Notes under the pieces: model-generated | The model's database searches: none | Told to the model about the DNA's origin: nothing | The model's input: only the letters and a program-made list of their open reading frames with translations | Made by a program: the position numbers and the translations under genes | Shown: piece after piece, positions 1-7,689 of the stretch | Layout: every line of letters starts with the position of its first letter | How positions within the stretch are numbered: the stretch's first letter is position 1 | DNA from: Streptomyces sp. NBC_01571 | Lineage (GTDB): Bacteria > Actinomycetota > Actinomycetes > Streptomycetales > Streptomycetaceae | Length of the DNA stretch: 64,000 nucleotides | Direction of reading: 5' to 3' | NCBI RefSeq assembly: GCF_026339875.1 | Contig: NZ_JAPEPZ010000001.1 | Location: forward strand, 7,006,001-7,070,000

Positions 1-1
1 G

Positions 2-637
2 CTCGCCGACAGCAACAGCGTCGACGTGTACGCCGTGACGGCCGCGGCCACCGACTACTGGTCGCAGATCTTCGGTCCGTATCCCTTCGAGGAGACCGGT
101 GCGATCGTCGACGACATGCCGGAGGCCGGGTTCTCGCTGGAGGTGCAGTCCAAGCCCGCGTACTCCGCCGTGCGCTCCGAGTCGACCATCGTGCACGAGC
201 TGGCGCACCAGTGGTTCGGCGACTCGGTCTCGGTCGAGCGCTGGAAGGACATCTGGCTCAACGAGGGCTTCGCGACCTACGCCCAGTGGCTGTGGTCCGA
301 ACACCAGGGTGTCCGCTCGGCGCACGACTCGTTCCTCGCCGGGTACGACACACGGCCCGCGGACTCGTCCTTCTGGCAGACGGTGGTCGCCGATCCGCAG
401 CGGGACACCATGTTCGCCTCGGCGGTCTACCAGCGCGGCGCGATGACGCTCCAGATGCTGCGCGAGCGCATCGGCGACACCGCGTTCTTCAAGCTGCTGC
501 CCGCCTGGACCAAGCTGCACCGCTACGGCAACGCGAACACGGCCGACTTCGTCCGGCTCGCGGAGAAGGTCTCAGGTCAGCAGCTCGACGATCTCTTCCA
601 GGCCTGGCTCTTCAGCCCCGGAAAACCTTCCCTCTAG
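2..637 (+). CDS. M1 family metallopeptidase, C-terminal part
   Basis: The reading frame enters from the left edge, so only the last 211 residues are present. It carries the zinc-binding HELAH motif (HEXXH class, positions 194-208) followed by NEGFATY, whose Glu is the third zinc ligand in gluzincin aminopeptidases of the M1 family. The MTLQMLRERIGD and LFQAWLFSPGKP segments are typical of the C-terminal catalytic part of bacterial aminopeptidase N-like enzymes, which remove N-terminal residues from peptides. The stop lies within the first copy of a 12-bp direct repeat (630-641 and 649-660). The short C-terminus suggests a protein without the long ERAP1-like tail. Signal peptide and start cannot be judged. 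Confidence 0.9.
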   Translation, partial: LADSNSVDVYAVTAAATDYWSQIFGPYPFEETGAIVDDMPEAGFSLEVQSKPAYSAVRSESTIVHELAHQWFGDSVSVERWKDIWLNEGFATYAQWLWSEHQGVRSAHDSFLAGYDTRPADSSFWQTVVADPQRDTMFASAVYQRGAMTLQMLRERIGDTAFFKLLPAWTKLHRYGNANTADFVRLAEKVSGQQLDDLFQAWLFSPGKPSL

Positions 638-703
638 GCCTCCGCTTGCCCTCTAGGCCTTTCTTTGTAAGGTGCAGTCCCTGCGGCGGGTGAGAATGTA
701 GGG

Positions 704-1369
704 GTGCTTCAGCAACTTTTCAGTCCCTCCGTCCAGCACACGCTCGACCTGATCGGCATCTTCGTCTTCGCGATCTCGGGTGCCCTGCTGGCCGTACGCA
801 AGAACTTCGACGTCTTCGGCATCGCCGTCCTCGCCGAGGTCACCGCGCTGGGCGGGGGGCTGTTGCGCGACGTGGTCATCGGGGCCGTGCCGCCGGCCGC
901 GTTCACCGACCTCGGCTACTTCCTCACGCCGCTGCTGGCCGCGCTCCTGGTCTTCTTCCTGCATCCCGAGGTGGAGCGCATCCAGGTCGCGGTGAACGTC
1001 TTCGACGCGGCCGGACTCGGTCTGTTCTGCGTCGCGGGTACCACGAAGGCGTACGAGTACGGTCTCGGCCTGACCGCGTCGGCGGCCCTCGGGCTCGCCA
1101 CCGCGGTCGGCGGCGGTGTGCTGCGGGACGTGCTCGCCAACGAGGTGCCCTCGCTGCTGCGCTGGGACCGCGACCTCTACGCGGTCCCCGCCATCGTCGG
1201 CGCCACCATGGTCGCCCTGTGCATCCGCTACGACGCGCTGACCCCTTTCACCAGCGGGCTCGCGGTCGTCACGGCCTTCGTGCTGCGGCTTCTCGCGATG
1301 CGCTTCCACTGGCGAGCGCCGCGCGCCTGGAACCGGCGTTCGACGGCGACCGAGGCGGAGACTCCTTAG
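704..1369 (+). CDS. TRIC-type cation channel family membrane protein (UPF0126)
   Basis: This 221-residue protein is almost entirely hydrophobic and consists of two homologous halves, each with the family signature GGG-x-x-RD (ALGGGLLRD near residue 46, AVGGGVLRD near residue 131). Bacterial members of this family are homologues of trimeric intracellular cation channels, small potassium-permeable membrane channels of uncertain physiology. The GTG start is chosen because the first helix begins just after MLQQLFSPSVQ; no Shine-Dalgarno site is visible and a GAATGT hexamer ends 4 nt upstream, so a leaderless or near-leaderless mRNA is possible. The last 101 nt overlap the end of the convergent esterase gene. 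Confidence 0.88.
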   Translation: MLQQLFSPSVQHTLDLIGIFVFAISGALLAVRKNFDVFGIAVLAEVTALGGGLLRDVVIGAVPPAAFTDLGYFLTPLLAALLVFFLHPEVERIQVAVNVFDAAGLGLFCVAGTTKAYEYGLGLTASAALGLATAVGGGVLRDVLANEVPSLLRWDRDLYAVPAIVGATMVALCIRYDALTPFTSGLAVVTAFVLRLLAMRFHWRAPRAWNRRSTATEAETP

Positions 1370-2549
1370 CCCGCGCGCCGGGGCCGATCTGCAGGGTCAG
1401 CCAGCGGAACACCTCGGTCACCTGCGGTCGCCACAGGGCCATGTTGTGGCCGCCGGCGCTCCGCGGCAGCAGCACCACCTGTACGGTCGTCGGCGGTTTC
1501 GCGATCTGCTGGAGCGCGGCGCCCGCCTCGTAGCCGTCGTGGACCTCGCCGGAGTAGTAGAGCGCGACGCGGGGCGGCACGCGGTCGGCGCGCAGCAGCA
1601 GGAGGGGGTTGTTCCGGCGGCGCAGCTCGATGGTGCGCGCGGGCAGCGAATTGCGTTCGCCGATCGGGTCGTTGTAGCCGGACATGCTGACGGCGGCCCG
1701 GTAGCGGTCGGGGTGGGCGACGGCGAGCTTGGTCGCGCAGTGCGCCCCCGCCGAGTAGCCGGCGACGCCCCAGCCGTCCGGCGCGGCCTTGGCGCGGAAG
1801 TTGTCCGTCACCATCTTCGGCACGTCGATGCTGAGCCAGGTGTCGGCGTTCACCTTGCCGGGGACGTTCGCGCAGCCGGTGTCCACCTTGGCCAGCAGCG
1901 TCGTACGCGGCGCCACCAGGATGAACGGCGCGACCTGGCCGTCACGCATCAGCGGCAGCAGTTGTTCGTGCACCTTCAGAGAACCGAACCATGCCTTGGC
2001 CGAGCCCGGATAGCCGGGCAGGAGCTCGACCACGGGGAACTTGCGGTTGCGGTAGGCGGGCTCGTTGTACTGCGGCGGCAGCCAGACGTAGACCTCGGCG
2101 TTCACGCCCGAGACCTGGCCGTGCAGCTGGGTGACGCGCACCCCGCCCGCCTGCCGCATGGCGGGGCCGTCCGCCGCCGCGAACGTCTGGTGGATCCTGG
2201 GCAGCTCCCGTACCGAGACACCACCGGTGCCGTCGACGCCCAGGTCGGCGGCGGCCTGCACGTGGTTGCCCGTGCCGAGGAGGTCGGACCAGTTGTTGTA
2301 GAGGCTGTTGGCGTTGTTCACGAGCACGAAGACGAGGGTGATCGCCGTGCCCTGGGCGAACAGCAGCATCAGCATCCGGGCCGTGCTGCGCAGGAACGCG
2401 GGGCCGGGGATGCGCGACCACAGGACGAGAGGGAGGACGAGGGCGACCGCGACCAGGGAGATCGCGGTGAGGAGGAACGGCGTTCCGGTGAGGCTCACGG
2501 TCTGTGCGGCTCTTCCTGTGACGGGCTGGATCAGGCTCGGCGGCTGCAT
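1269..2549 (-). CDS. Membrane-anchored esterase-family alpha/beta hydrolase
   Basis: A 426-residue protein with two N-terminal transmembrane segments (about residues 22-45 and 55-80) and a large extracytoplasmic esterase domain of the putative esterase/antigen 85 type. The nucleophile elbow is GYSAGAH; later DGYEAG and GGHNMALW supply the likely acid and His. Related actinobacterial proteins are annotated as esterases or mycolyltransferase-like, but the substrate cannot be read here. The C-terminus runs 101 nt into the convergent channel gene, giving a low-complexity Arg/Ala/Ser tail after LTLQIGPGARA, so the useful fold probably ends before the overlap. The ATG at 2549 is followed closely by the first helix. 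Confidence 0.83.
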   Translation of the reverse strand: MQPPSLIQPVTGRAAQTVSLTGTPFLLTAISLVAVALVLPLVLWSRIPGPAFLRSTARMLMLLFAQGTAITLVFVLVNNANSLYNNWSDLLGTGNHVQAAADLGVDGTGGVSVRELPRIHQTFAAADGPAMRQAGGVRVTQLHGQVSGVNAEVYVWLPPQYNEPAYRNRKFPVVELLPGYPGSAKAWFGSLKVHEQLLPLMRDGQVAPFILVAPRTTLLAKVDTGCANVPGKVNADTWLSIDVPKMVTDNFRAKAAPDGWGVAGYSAGAHCATKLAVAHPDRYRAAVSMSGYNDPIGERNSLPARTIELRRRNNPLLLLRADRVPPRVALYYSGEVHDGYEAGAALQQIAKPPTTVQVVLLPRSAGGHNMALWRPQVTEVFRWLTLQIGPGARAKESPPRSPSNAGSRRAALASGSASREAAARRP

Positions 2550-2700
2550 CGGGTTCTATGTCCCTGAAGAGGGGGTTCCGAAGCCGTTGGTCACGGACGA
2601 GTGGCGGACACTTACCAAGAAATTGCCTAAATCTCACCTTGGGCCTGGGCGTGTGACGTGAGCGAAGCAGCAAAAGCTACCGCTTAGTAATGCCCTGTTG

Positions 2701-2706
2701 TACCGT
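2701..2706 (+). promoter_or_regulatory. -10 element for leaderless thioesterase mRNA
   Basis: TACCGT fits the TANNNT consensus and ends 6 nt before the ATG at 2713, so transcription should begin at or next to the start codon. No Shine-Dalgarno sequence is present. Inferred from spacing only. Confidence 0.5.
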
Positions 2707-2712
2707 TCAGGC

Positions 2713-3573
2713 ATGTCAGAAGCAGCTTCGGCACAGGCCGTGCGAGCCACGATCGGCGACAGTGAGTTCGACCGCGACACCGCGGTCGCCCTGCGTGCAC
2801 CCGGCGTCTACGACGTCGACCTGTCCCCGGGATGGACGATCATCAGCGCCGTCAACGGCGGATACCTGCTGGCCGTCCTGGGCCGCGCCCTCGCGGACGC
2901 CCTGCCGCACGACGACCCGTTCACCATCTCGGCGCACTACCTCACCGCCTCCCAGCCGGGACCCGCGGTCGTCCGCACGGACGTCGTCCGTACCGGCCGC
3001 ACCCTGTCGACCGGCCAGGCCTCGCTCTTCCAGTACGACGACGAAGGCCGCGAGGTCGAACGGATCCGCGTGCTCGCCTCGTACGGCGACCTGGGCGCCC
3101 TGCCCGACGACGTCCGCACCACGGCGACGCCGCCCGCGATCCCGCCGATGGAGCACTGCTTCGGGCCCGAGGACGGACCGGCCCCCATCGACGGCAGCTC
3201 CGCCATCACCGAACGGCTGATGCTCAAGCTCGACCCCTCGACGCTGGGCTGGGCCCTCGGGGCGCCGTCCGGCAAGGGCGAGATGCGGGCCTGGTTCGGG
3301 CTCGCCGACGGCCGCGACGCCGACCCGCTCTCGCTGCTCCTCGCGGTGGACGCGCTGCCGCCGACCGCCTTCGAGATCGGACTGTCGGGCTGGGTGCCGA
3401 CGGTCGAACTCACGGTGCACGTGCGCTGCCGTCCCGCGCCCGGCCCGCTGCGCGTCTCCATCACCACCCGTAACCTGGCCGGCGGCTTTCTGGAGGAGGA
3501 CGCCGAGGTGTGGGACAGCGCGGACCGGCTGGTCGCGCAGTCCCGGCAGCTCGCCCGGGTCAGGCTCGGCTAG
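2713..3573 (+). CDS. Thioesterase family protein (TesB-like, double hotdog)
   Basis: A 286-residue protein with the layout of actinobacterial acyl-CoA thioesterase family members: an N-terminal hotdog domain (INGGYLLAVLGRAL, then HYLTASQPGPAVVRTDV and GRTLSTGQASLFQ) and a C-terminal hotdog domain ending in EDAEVWDSADRLVAQSRQLA. The last motif, with D/E and QSRQLA, is the TesB-type signature. It probably hydrolyses acyl-CoA thioesters in the cytoplasm; chain-length preference is not visible. ATG 2713 is preferred over the in-frame GTG-type start at 2698 because of the -10 hexamer 6 nt upstream. Transcribed away from the divergent esterase. Confidence 0.8.
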   Translation: MSEAASAQAVRATIGDSEFDRDTAVALRAPGVYDVDLSPGWTIISAVNGGYLLAVLGRALADALPHDDPFTISAHYLTASQPGPAVVRTDVVRTGRTLSTGQASLFQYDDEGREVERIRVLASYGDLGALPDDVRTTATPPAIPPMEHCFGPEDGPAPIDGSSAITERLMLKLDPSTLGWALGAPSGKGEMRAWFGLADGRDADPLSLLLAVDALPPTAFEIGLSGWVPTVELTVHVRCRPAPGPLRVSITTRNLAGGFLEEDAEVWDSADRLVAQSRQLARVRLG

Positions 3574-3835
3574 CAGGCCGTCGGCCGCTCGTACGCGCCG
3601 CCTCCCTCGGGGGTCGGCGGCGCCGAGTCGAACGGCGGCGCGCGGCTGGGACGAGCGTGGGATGTGGTACCCGCCCGCCATCGGCCCGGCCGCGTTGTTG
3701 GTGCTGCGGGCCGCCGAGCGTGTCGCGGCCGGGTGCGGCGCTTCCGCGTCGACATGATTCTGCGTCTCGAGACCCCACGGTCCGCCCGGGGTCGCGTACT
3801 TGGGGTCCGGGGGTGCCGCGTCGGGTGAACGGGCG

Positions 3836-4012
3836 CGTCGCCCCGGCCCGTTGCGGGGACGGGGGCGTCACCGGAGTCCGTTGCCCGGGCAGGTGGGTCA
3901 CGCCGGCCCGTGGGCGGGACAGGTGGCTCACTGGGGCCCGTTGCCGGGGCCGGCGCATCATCGGGGGCCGTTGCCGGGACGGGTGTGTACCGCCGCCCGC
4001 TGGGGGGCGGTG
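3836..4012. repeat. 30-bp tandem repeat array, about six copies
   Basis: Six imperfect 30-nt units start at 3836, 3866, 3896, 3926, 3956 and 3986 (the last 27 nt). Each contains a core like GGCCCGTTGCCGGGAC followed by GGTG and TCAC. The array ends 3 nt before the stop codon of the TetR gene at 4015. It occupies most of the 441-bp spacer 3574-4014, where I find no convincing gene. The unit is a multiple of three, so all six frames stay open and give spurious long ORFs. Confidence 0.8.
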
Positions 4013-4014
4013 GG

Positions 4015-4641
4015 TCAACCCAGCCAGTTGCGGCGGCCGATGGCGATGAGCCGCATCTGGCGGCCCGCCACCCCGGCCACCCGCTCCCGTTCCTCCTCGG
4101 ACGCCTCCAGCGCCTCCAGGTAGAGCGAGGCCGTCATCAGCATCTGGTCGACGTACAGGCCGGCGAGCATCAGCAGATCGTCGTCGCTCCACCCCTCCGA
4201 CTCGGGGTGTTTGGCCAGCTCCACCCGCACCTCCTGGGCGAACCGGGCCAGTTGGTCACTGATCGCCTGCCGCACCGGCTGCACGCCGCCGTGTCGCTCG
4301 CGGGCGATGAAGCGGACGTGGGCGGGGTGGGTCTCGACATGGTGGGCGATCAGATCGACGGCACGCTCGATGCGTTCGCCGCTGTCGCCGGCCGCGGACA
4401 CCGTGTCCCCGATCATCGGGTGCAGGCTGCCCAGGGCCTCCTCGACCAGGGCCACACCCAGATCCGCCGTCGAGCGGAAGTGCCGGTAGAAGGCGGTCGG
4501 GGCCACGCCCACGGCACGGGTGACCTCGCGCAGGCCCAGGCTGCTCAGGCTCTGCTCCTCCAGCAGCTCCAACGCCGCGTCCAGGAGCGCCTGTCGCGTC
4601 TTCTGCTTCTGCGCCTGCCGGATGCCGAGAGTGTGACTCAT
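4015..4641 (-). CDS. TetR family transcriptional regulator
   Basis: A 208-residue regulator. The N-terminal HTH spans about residues 15-60 (TRQALLDAALELLEE, LGLREVTRAVGVAPTAFYRHF), the classic TetR DNA-binding signature; the remaining helices form the ligand and dimerisation domain. The HTH resembles that of the FadR/FasR-type lipid regulators of actinobacteria, but this is only a resemblance. It is divergent from two small membrane-protein genes. Palindromes lie 7 nt before its ATG and in the shared promoter region, consistent with autoregulation and control of the facing genes. The stop codon abuts the 30-bp repeat array. Confidence 0.88.
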   Translation of the reverse strand: MSHTLGIRQAQKQKTRQALLDAALELLEEQSLSSLGLREVTRAVGVAPTAFYRHFRSTADLGVALVEEALGSLHPMIGDTVSAAGDSGERIERAVDLIAHHVETHPAHVRFIARERHGGVQPVRQAISDQLARFAQEVRVELAKHPESEGWSDDDLLMLAGLYVDQMLMTASLYLEALEASEEERERVAGVAGRQMRLIAIGRRNWLG

Positions 4642-4647
4642 ACCATG

Positions 4648-4660
4648 CAGTTAACAACTG
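4648..4660. promoter_or_regulatory. Palindrome just upstream of the TetR start
   Basis: CAGTT-AAC-AACTG, perfect 5-bp arms, ends 7 bp before the TetR start codon. The position suits an autoregulatory operator, which is an inference. Confidence 0.4.
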
Positions 4661-4703
4661 TTCTCTGTAATTGGAAAGCCGGGCGACGCGCTAGACTTGG
4701 GAG

Positions 4704-4737
4704 TCAGTGAACAAGTGTTACTACAACCGTTCACTGA
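4704..4737. promoter_or_regulatory. Inverted repeat operator candidate in the TetR divergent region
   Basis: Perfect 9-bp arms TCAGTGAAC (4704-4712) and GTTCACTGA (4729-4737) separated by 16 bp. It lies 87 bp before the first small membrane ORF and 62 bp from the TetR start, a plausible TetR binding site controlling the divergent unit. Confidence 0.5.
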
Positions 4738-4824
4738 ATCGTCAGGTCCCCGAACCATTCGGAGCCTCACCGTCGAGGCGGCGACCACGGGGACCGGACC
4801 CAGAGACTCACGAGAGGCACTCAC

Positions 4825-4992
4825 ATGCTGTTCCTCGTCGCCGCCCTCCTGCTGATGGGTGTCGTCATGGGCGCGGTGGCCCATGCCCCGCTGCCCGTCT
4901 CCCTCGTCGCCGCCGCCGTCATCGGCATCTGGCTGACCGTCTTCGCGGTCCGCGAGCGCGCCGGACGCCGGCGCCACACCTCCGCCCACTGA
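4825..4992 (+). CDS. Small two-helix membrane protein
   Basis: A 55-residue protein (ATG at 4825, TGA at 4990-4992). MLFLVAALLLMGVVMGAVAH forms one hydrophobic segment and LPVSLVAAAVIGIWLTVFAV a second, followed by a basic tail RERAGRRRHTSAH. GAGAGGC lies 8-15 nt upstream and could act as a weak ribosome binding site. It is followed after 23 nt by another small membrane gene in the same direction, so the two are probably cotranscribed and possibly controlled by the divergent TetR protein. I do not recognise a named family; the spacing, RBS and GC-rich third positions argue it is real. Confidence 0.6.
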   Translation: MLFLVAALLLMGVVMGAVAHAPLPVSLVAAAVIGIWLTVFAVRERAGRRRHTSAH

Positions 4993-5015
4993 GCCGCAGG
5001 GAGCTGACTCATCCC

Positions 5016-5282
5016 ATGGAACTCACCGCCACGCCCACCCCTCGCACCGGCACCCGGGACGCCGACGGCATGGCCGTCGCCTCCTTCATCCTCGGGTTGC
5101 TCGGTCTGCTGGTGCTGAACGTCTTCCTGGGCCCGATCGCCATCGTCCTCGCCTCCGCCGCCCTCTGGCGCGGCACCGCCCGTCGTGGCCGCGCCTTCCT
5201 CGGCCTCGGCCTGGGCGTCGCCGACCTCGTGGTGCTGGTGGCCTTCATGCACTTCGACAGCACGGTGTCCTGGAACTTCTGA
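5016..5282 (+). CDS. DUF4190-like small membrane protein
   Basis: An 88-residue protein. After a short Thr/Pro-rich start it reads [21 protein letters not shown], then [15 protein letters not shown] and [20 protein letters not shown]. The pattern of [12 protein letters not shown] and [12 protein letters not shown] is typical of DUF4190-type small membrane proteins common in Streptomyces, with two or three helices. The ATG at 5016 has GGGAGCTGA upstream. Function unknown; it follows the 55-residue membrane protein by 23 nt and is likely in the same transcript. Confidence 0.72.
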   Translation: MELTATPTPRTGTRDADGMAVASFILGLLGLLVLNVFLGPIAIVLASAALWRGTARRGRAFLGLGLGVADLVVLVAFMHFDSTVSWNF

Positions 5283-5387
5283 CCCGCGACGTCCTGGAAC
5301 ATCCGAGATCTTCCGAAGGGACACCGGACGAGGACCGGAGGACGGCCCCCCTCGACGGGGGGCCGAAAGCGGGGGAGCGGAGGCCCG

Positions 5388-5393
5388 TAGAAT
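5388..5393 (+). promoter_or_regulatory. -10 element for cysteine desulfurase mRNA
   Basis: TAGAAT, close to the TATAAT consensus, ends 10 nt before the ATG at 5404. There is no Shine-Dalgarno sequence between it and the start, so the mRNA is leaderless or nearly so. Confidence 0.55.
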
Positions 5394-5403
5394 CAGGGCC
5401 ACC

Positions 5404-6573
5404 ATGGCTTACCTCGACCACGCCGCGACCACCCCGATGCTCCCGGAGGCGGTAGAGGCACTGACCGCCCAGCTGAGCGTCACGGGCAACGCCTCCTCCC
5501 TCCACGCCGCCGGCCGCAGGGCCCGCCGTACCGTCGAGGAGGCCCGCGAGAGCCTCGCGGAGGCCCTCGGCGCCCGCCCCAGCGAGGTGGTCCTCACCTC
5601 CGGCGGCACCGAAGCCGACAACCTCGCCGTGAAGGGCCTGTACTGGGCCCGCCGCGACGCGGACCCGGCCCGCACCCGGGTGCTCGCGAGCCCCGTGGAA
5701 CACCACGCCGTTCTCGACGCCGTCCACTGGCTCGGCGAACACGAGGGCGCGACGGTCGAGTACCTGCCCGTCGACCCCTACGGCCGCGTCCACCCCGACG
5801 CCCTGCGCGAGGCCATCGCCCGCAACCCCGACGACGTCGCCCTCGCCACCGTGATGTGGGCCAACAACGAGATCGGCACCGTCCTGCCGGTCCGTGAACT
5901 CGCCGACGTCGCCGCTGAGTTCGGCGTCCCCCTGCACTCCGACGCCGTCCAGGCCTTCGGACAGCTCCCCGTCGACTTCGCGGCCTCCGGCCTCGCCGCG
6001 ATGACCGTCTCGGCCCACAAGATCGGCGGCCCGTACGGCATCGGCGCGCTGCTGCTCGGCCGCGAGTACACCCCCGTACCGGTCCTGCACGGAGGCGGTC
6101 AGGAACGCCATGTGCGCTCCGGCACCCTGGACGTGCCCGCCATCGCGTCCTTCGCGGTCGCCGGCCGGCTGGCCACCGAGCAGCGCGCGTGGTTCGCACG
6201 GGAGATCGGCGCACTCCGCGACGACCTGGTCGAAGCCGTACGCGCCGCCGTGCCCGACGCCCTCCTCGGCGGCGACCCCGATCCCGCGGGCCGGCTGCCC
6301 GCCAACGCGCACTTCACGTTCCCGGGCTGCGAGGGCGACTCCCTGCTGCTGCTCCTGGACGCGCAGGGCATCGAGTGCTCCACCGGCTCCGCGTGCACGG
6401 CGGGCGTCGCCCAGCCCAGCCACGTCCTGCTGGCCACCGGGGCCGATCCGGACCTGGCCCGCGGCACCCTGCGCTTCTCCCTCGGCCACACCTCCACGGA
6501 GGCGGACGTCGAGGCGGTCGCGAAGGCCATCGGTCCGGCCGTCGAGCGGGCGCGGACGGCGGGCCTGACCTGA
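5404..6573 (+). CDS. Cysteine desulfurase (NifS/IscS family)
   Basis: A 389-residue PLP enzyme that removes sulfur from cysteine as a persulfide. The protein opens with [10 protein letters not shown], the family hallmark. The PLP lysine is K206 in [10 protein letters not shown], the PLP-stacking region is [13 protein letters not shown], and the persulfide Cys is C331 in STGSACTAG, matching the GSAC loop of group I desulfurases. mnmA lies 1.1 kb downstream on the same strand with only an amidase on the other strand between, so this enzyme may supply sulfur for tRNA 2-thiouridine; it could also serve Fe-S assembly. ATG 5404 is chosen because [10 protein letters not shown] is where family members begin, even though the frame is open far upstream. 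Confidence 0.93.
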   Translation: MAYLDHAATTPMLPEAVEALTAQLSVTGNASSLHAAGRRARRTVEEARESLAEALGARPSEVVLTSGGTEADNLAVKGLYWARRDADPARTRVLASPVEHHAVLDAVHWLGEHEGATVEYLPVDPYGRVHPDALREAIARNPDDVALATVMWANNEIGTVLPVRELADVAAEFGVPLHSDAVQAFGQLPVDFAASGLAAMTVSAHKIGGPYGIGALLLGREYTPVPVLHGGGQERHVRSGTLDVPAIASFAVAGRLATEQRAWFAREIGALRDDLVEAVRAAVPDALLGGDPDPAGRLPANAHFTFPGCEGDSLLLLLDAQGIECSTGSACTAGVAQPSHVLLATGADPDLARGTLRFSLGHTSTEADVEAVAKAIGPAVERARTAGLT

Positions 6574-6606
6574 CCGCCACCCCCCGGTGACCCGGGGCTG
6601 CCACGC

Positions 6607-6637
6607 GGGGGGGCTGCCACGCGGGGGGGGGGGGGGG
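6607..6637. repeat. G-tracts including a 15-G homopolymer
   Basis: A 16-bp segment (GGCTGCCACGCGGGGG) occurs twice; the G-runs are 7 nt (6607-6613) and 15 nt (6623-6637). The long run lies between convergent gene ends. Its exact length is prone to sequencing error and to slippage. Confidence 0.75.
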
Positions 6638-6689
6638 CTCAGCCCGCCCCGTCGTGGTCCGTGCCCGCGCGGGGAACGTGTTCCCCGGC

Positions 6690-6759
6690 GGTCACGCGAC
6701 GGCGGTCACGCGACGGCGGTCACGCGACGGCGGTCACGCGACGGCGGTCACACGACGGC
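6690..6759. repeat. 14-bp tandem repeat, five copies
   Basis: Four identical units of GGTCACGCGACGGC start at 6690, 6704, 6718 and 6732, followed by one with a single change (6746), then decay into the end of the amidase gene. A short inverted repeat GGGGAAC-GT-GTTCCCC (6671-6686) sits just before the array. The array lies downstream of the amidase stop. Confidence 0.85.
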
Positions 6760-6774
6760 GGTGCGCGTCGGCGG

Positions 6775-7602
6775 TCACCTCCTGGAGGTGCGCGTCGGCC
6801 CCGCCGCGGTGCCGGTCGGTTCCGCCGCGGTGCGCGCCTGGCGCACCAGCCGTAGGTACCGGTCCCAGTCCCAGTAGCGCCCGGGGTCGGTGTGGTCGGT
6901 GCCGGGCACCTCCACATGTCCGATGATGTGCTCGCGGTCGACGGGGATGCCGTAGCGGGCGCAGATCCCGGCCGTCAGCCGCGCCGACGCCCGGTACATG
7001 GCGTCGGTGAACGACGAGGCGTGCTCGACGAAGCCCTCGTGCTCGATGCCGACGCTCCGCTCGTTGTACCCGCGGTTGCCCGCGTGGAACGCCACGTCCA
7101 GCTCGCGGATCATCTGGGTGATGTGACCGTCCTTGCGGACGATGTAGTGCGCGGCCGCGCCGTGGCCCGGGTCCTGGAAGACCTTGACCGCGCTGCGGTA
7201 GCTGCCCTGGGTGACATGGATGACCACCCGGTCCACGGCGTAGTCGTCGGGCCGGTCCGCCCGTCGCCAGTTCGCACTCGACGCCGCCACCCACTGGGCG
7301 CCCCGGAAGTCGACCACGCCCTCCTCGCGGGGCTTCTCCACGCCGGGCAGCCGCCACCACAGGTGCCCCAGCTCGCCCCGCGCGAGCACCGCCGTGCCCA
7401 CGGCGGCCGCCATGCCACCGATGAGCAGCGTCCGCCGCCCGACCCGCCGGTCGCCGTCCCTGCCCGGCCGCCCCTTCGCATCCGGTGCGCCACGGTCCTT
7501 CGCGCCCTGGTCCGGTGGCTCGCACTCGGGCGACTCCCGGCCCGGTGTCTCCCGGTCCGGCGTCCCCCTCGTCTCCGGCGCCTCCTGCGCGGCTCCGCTC
7601 AT
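6775..7602 (-). CDS. Exported N-acetylmuramoyl-L-alanine amidase (amidase_2/PGRP fold)
   Basis: A 275-residue protein. An acidic/Pro-rich N-terminus of about 45 residues leads into [19 protein letters not shown], a likely Tat signal or signal anchor. The amidase domain follows: zinc ligands are expected in VVIHVTQG (His), HYIVRKDG and [16 protein letters not shown] (His and Asp), the order seen in peptidoglycan-recognition type amidases that cleave the lactyl-Ala bond in cell-wall peptidoglycan. [18 protein letters not shown] is also typical. It is divergent from mnmA (87 bp between starts) and its 3' end runs into the 14-bp repeats. Confidence 0.87.
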   Translation of the reverse strand: MSGAAQEAPETRGTPDRETPGRESPECEPPDQGAKDRGAPDAKGRPGRDGDRRVGRRTLLIGGMAAAVGTAVLARGELGHLWWRLPGVEKPREEGVVDFRGAQWVAASSANWRRADRPDDYAVDRVVIHVTQGSYRSAVKVFQDPGHGAAAHYIVRKDGHITQMIRELDVAFHAGNRGYNERSVGIEHEGFVEHASSFTDAMYRASARLTAGICARYGIPVDREHIIGHVEVPGTDHTDPGRYWDWDRYLRLVRQARTAAEPTGTAAGPTRTSRR

Positions 7603-7689
7603 CGTGTTCGTCCCCTATCGCTCCCCGTCGCGATCCTCAACGCATACTCGCGGGAATCGGTTCCCGGCGCCCCGTACCCTGGAGGAGCT

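Noticed and set aside
3570..3755. 61-codon frame on the minus strand, Arg/Pro-rich, ending in Cys
   Set aside because: No ribosome binding site, low complexity, and it overlaps the end of the thioesterase gene. I cannot support it as a gene.
4015..4641. Naming the TetR gene as FasR or FadR
   Set aside because: The HTH resembles fatty acid regulators, but there are no fatty acid genes beside it, so the name is not justified.
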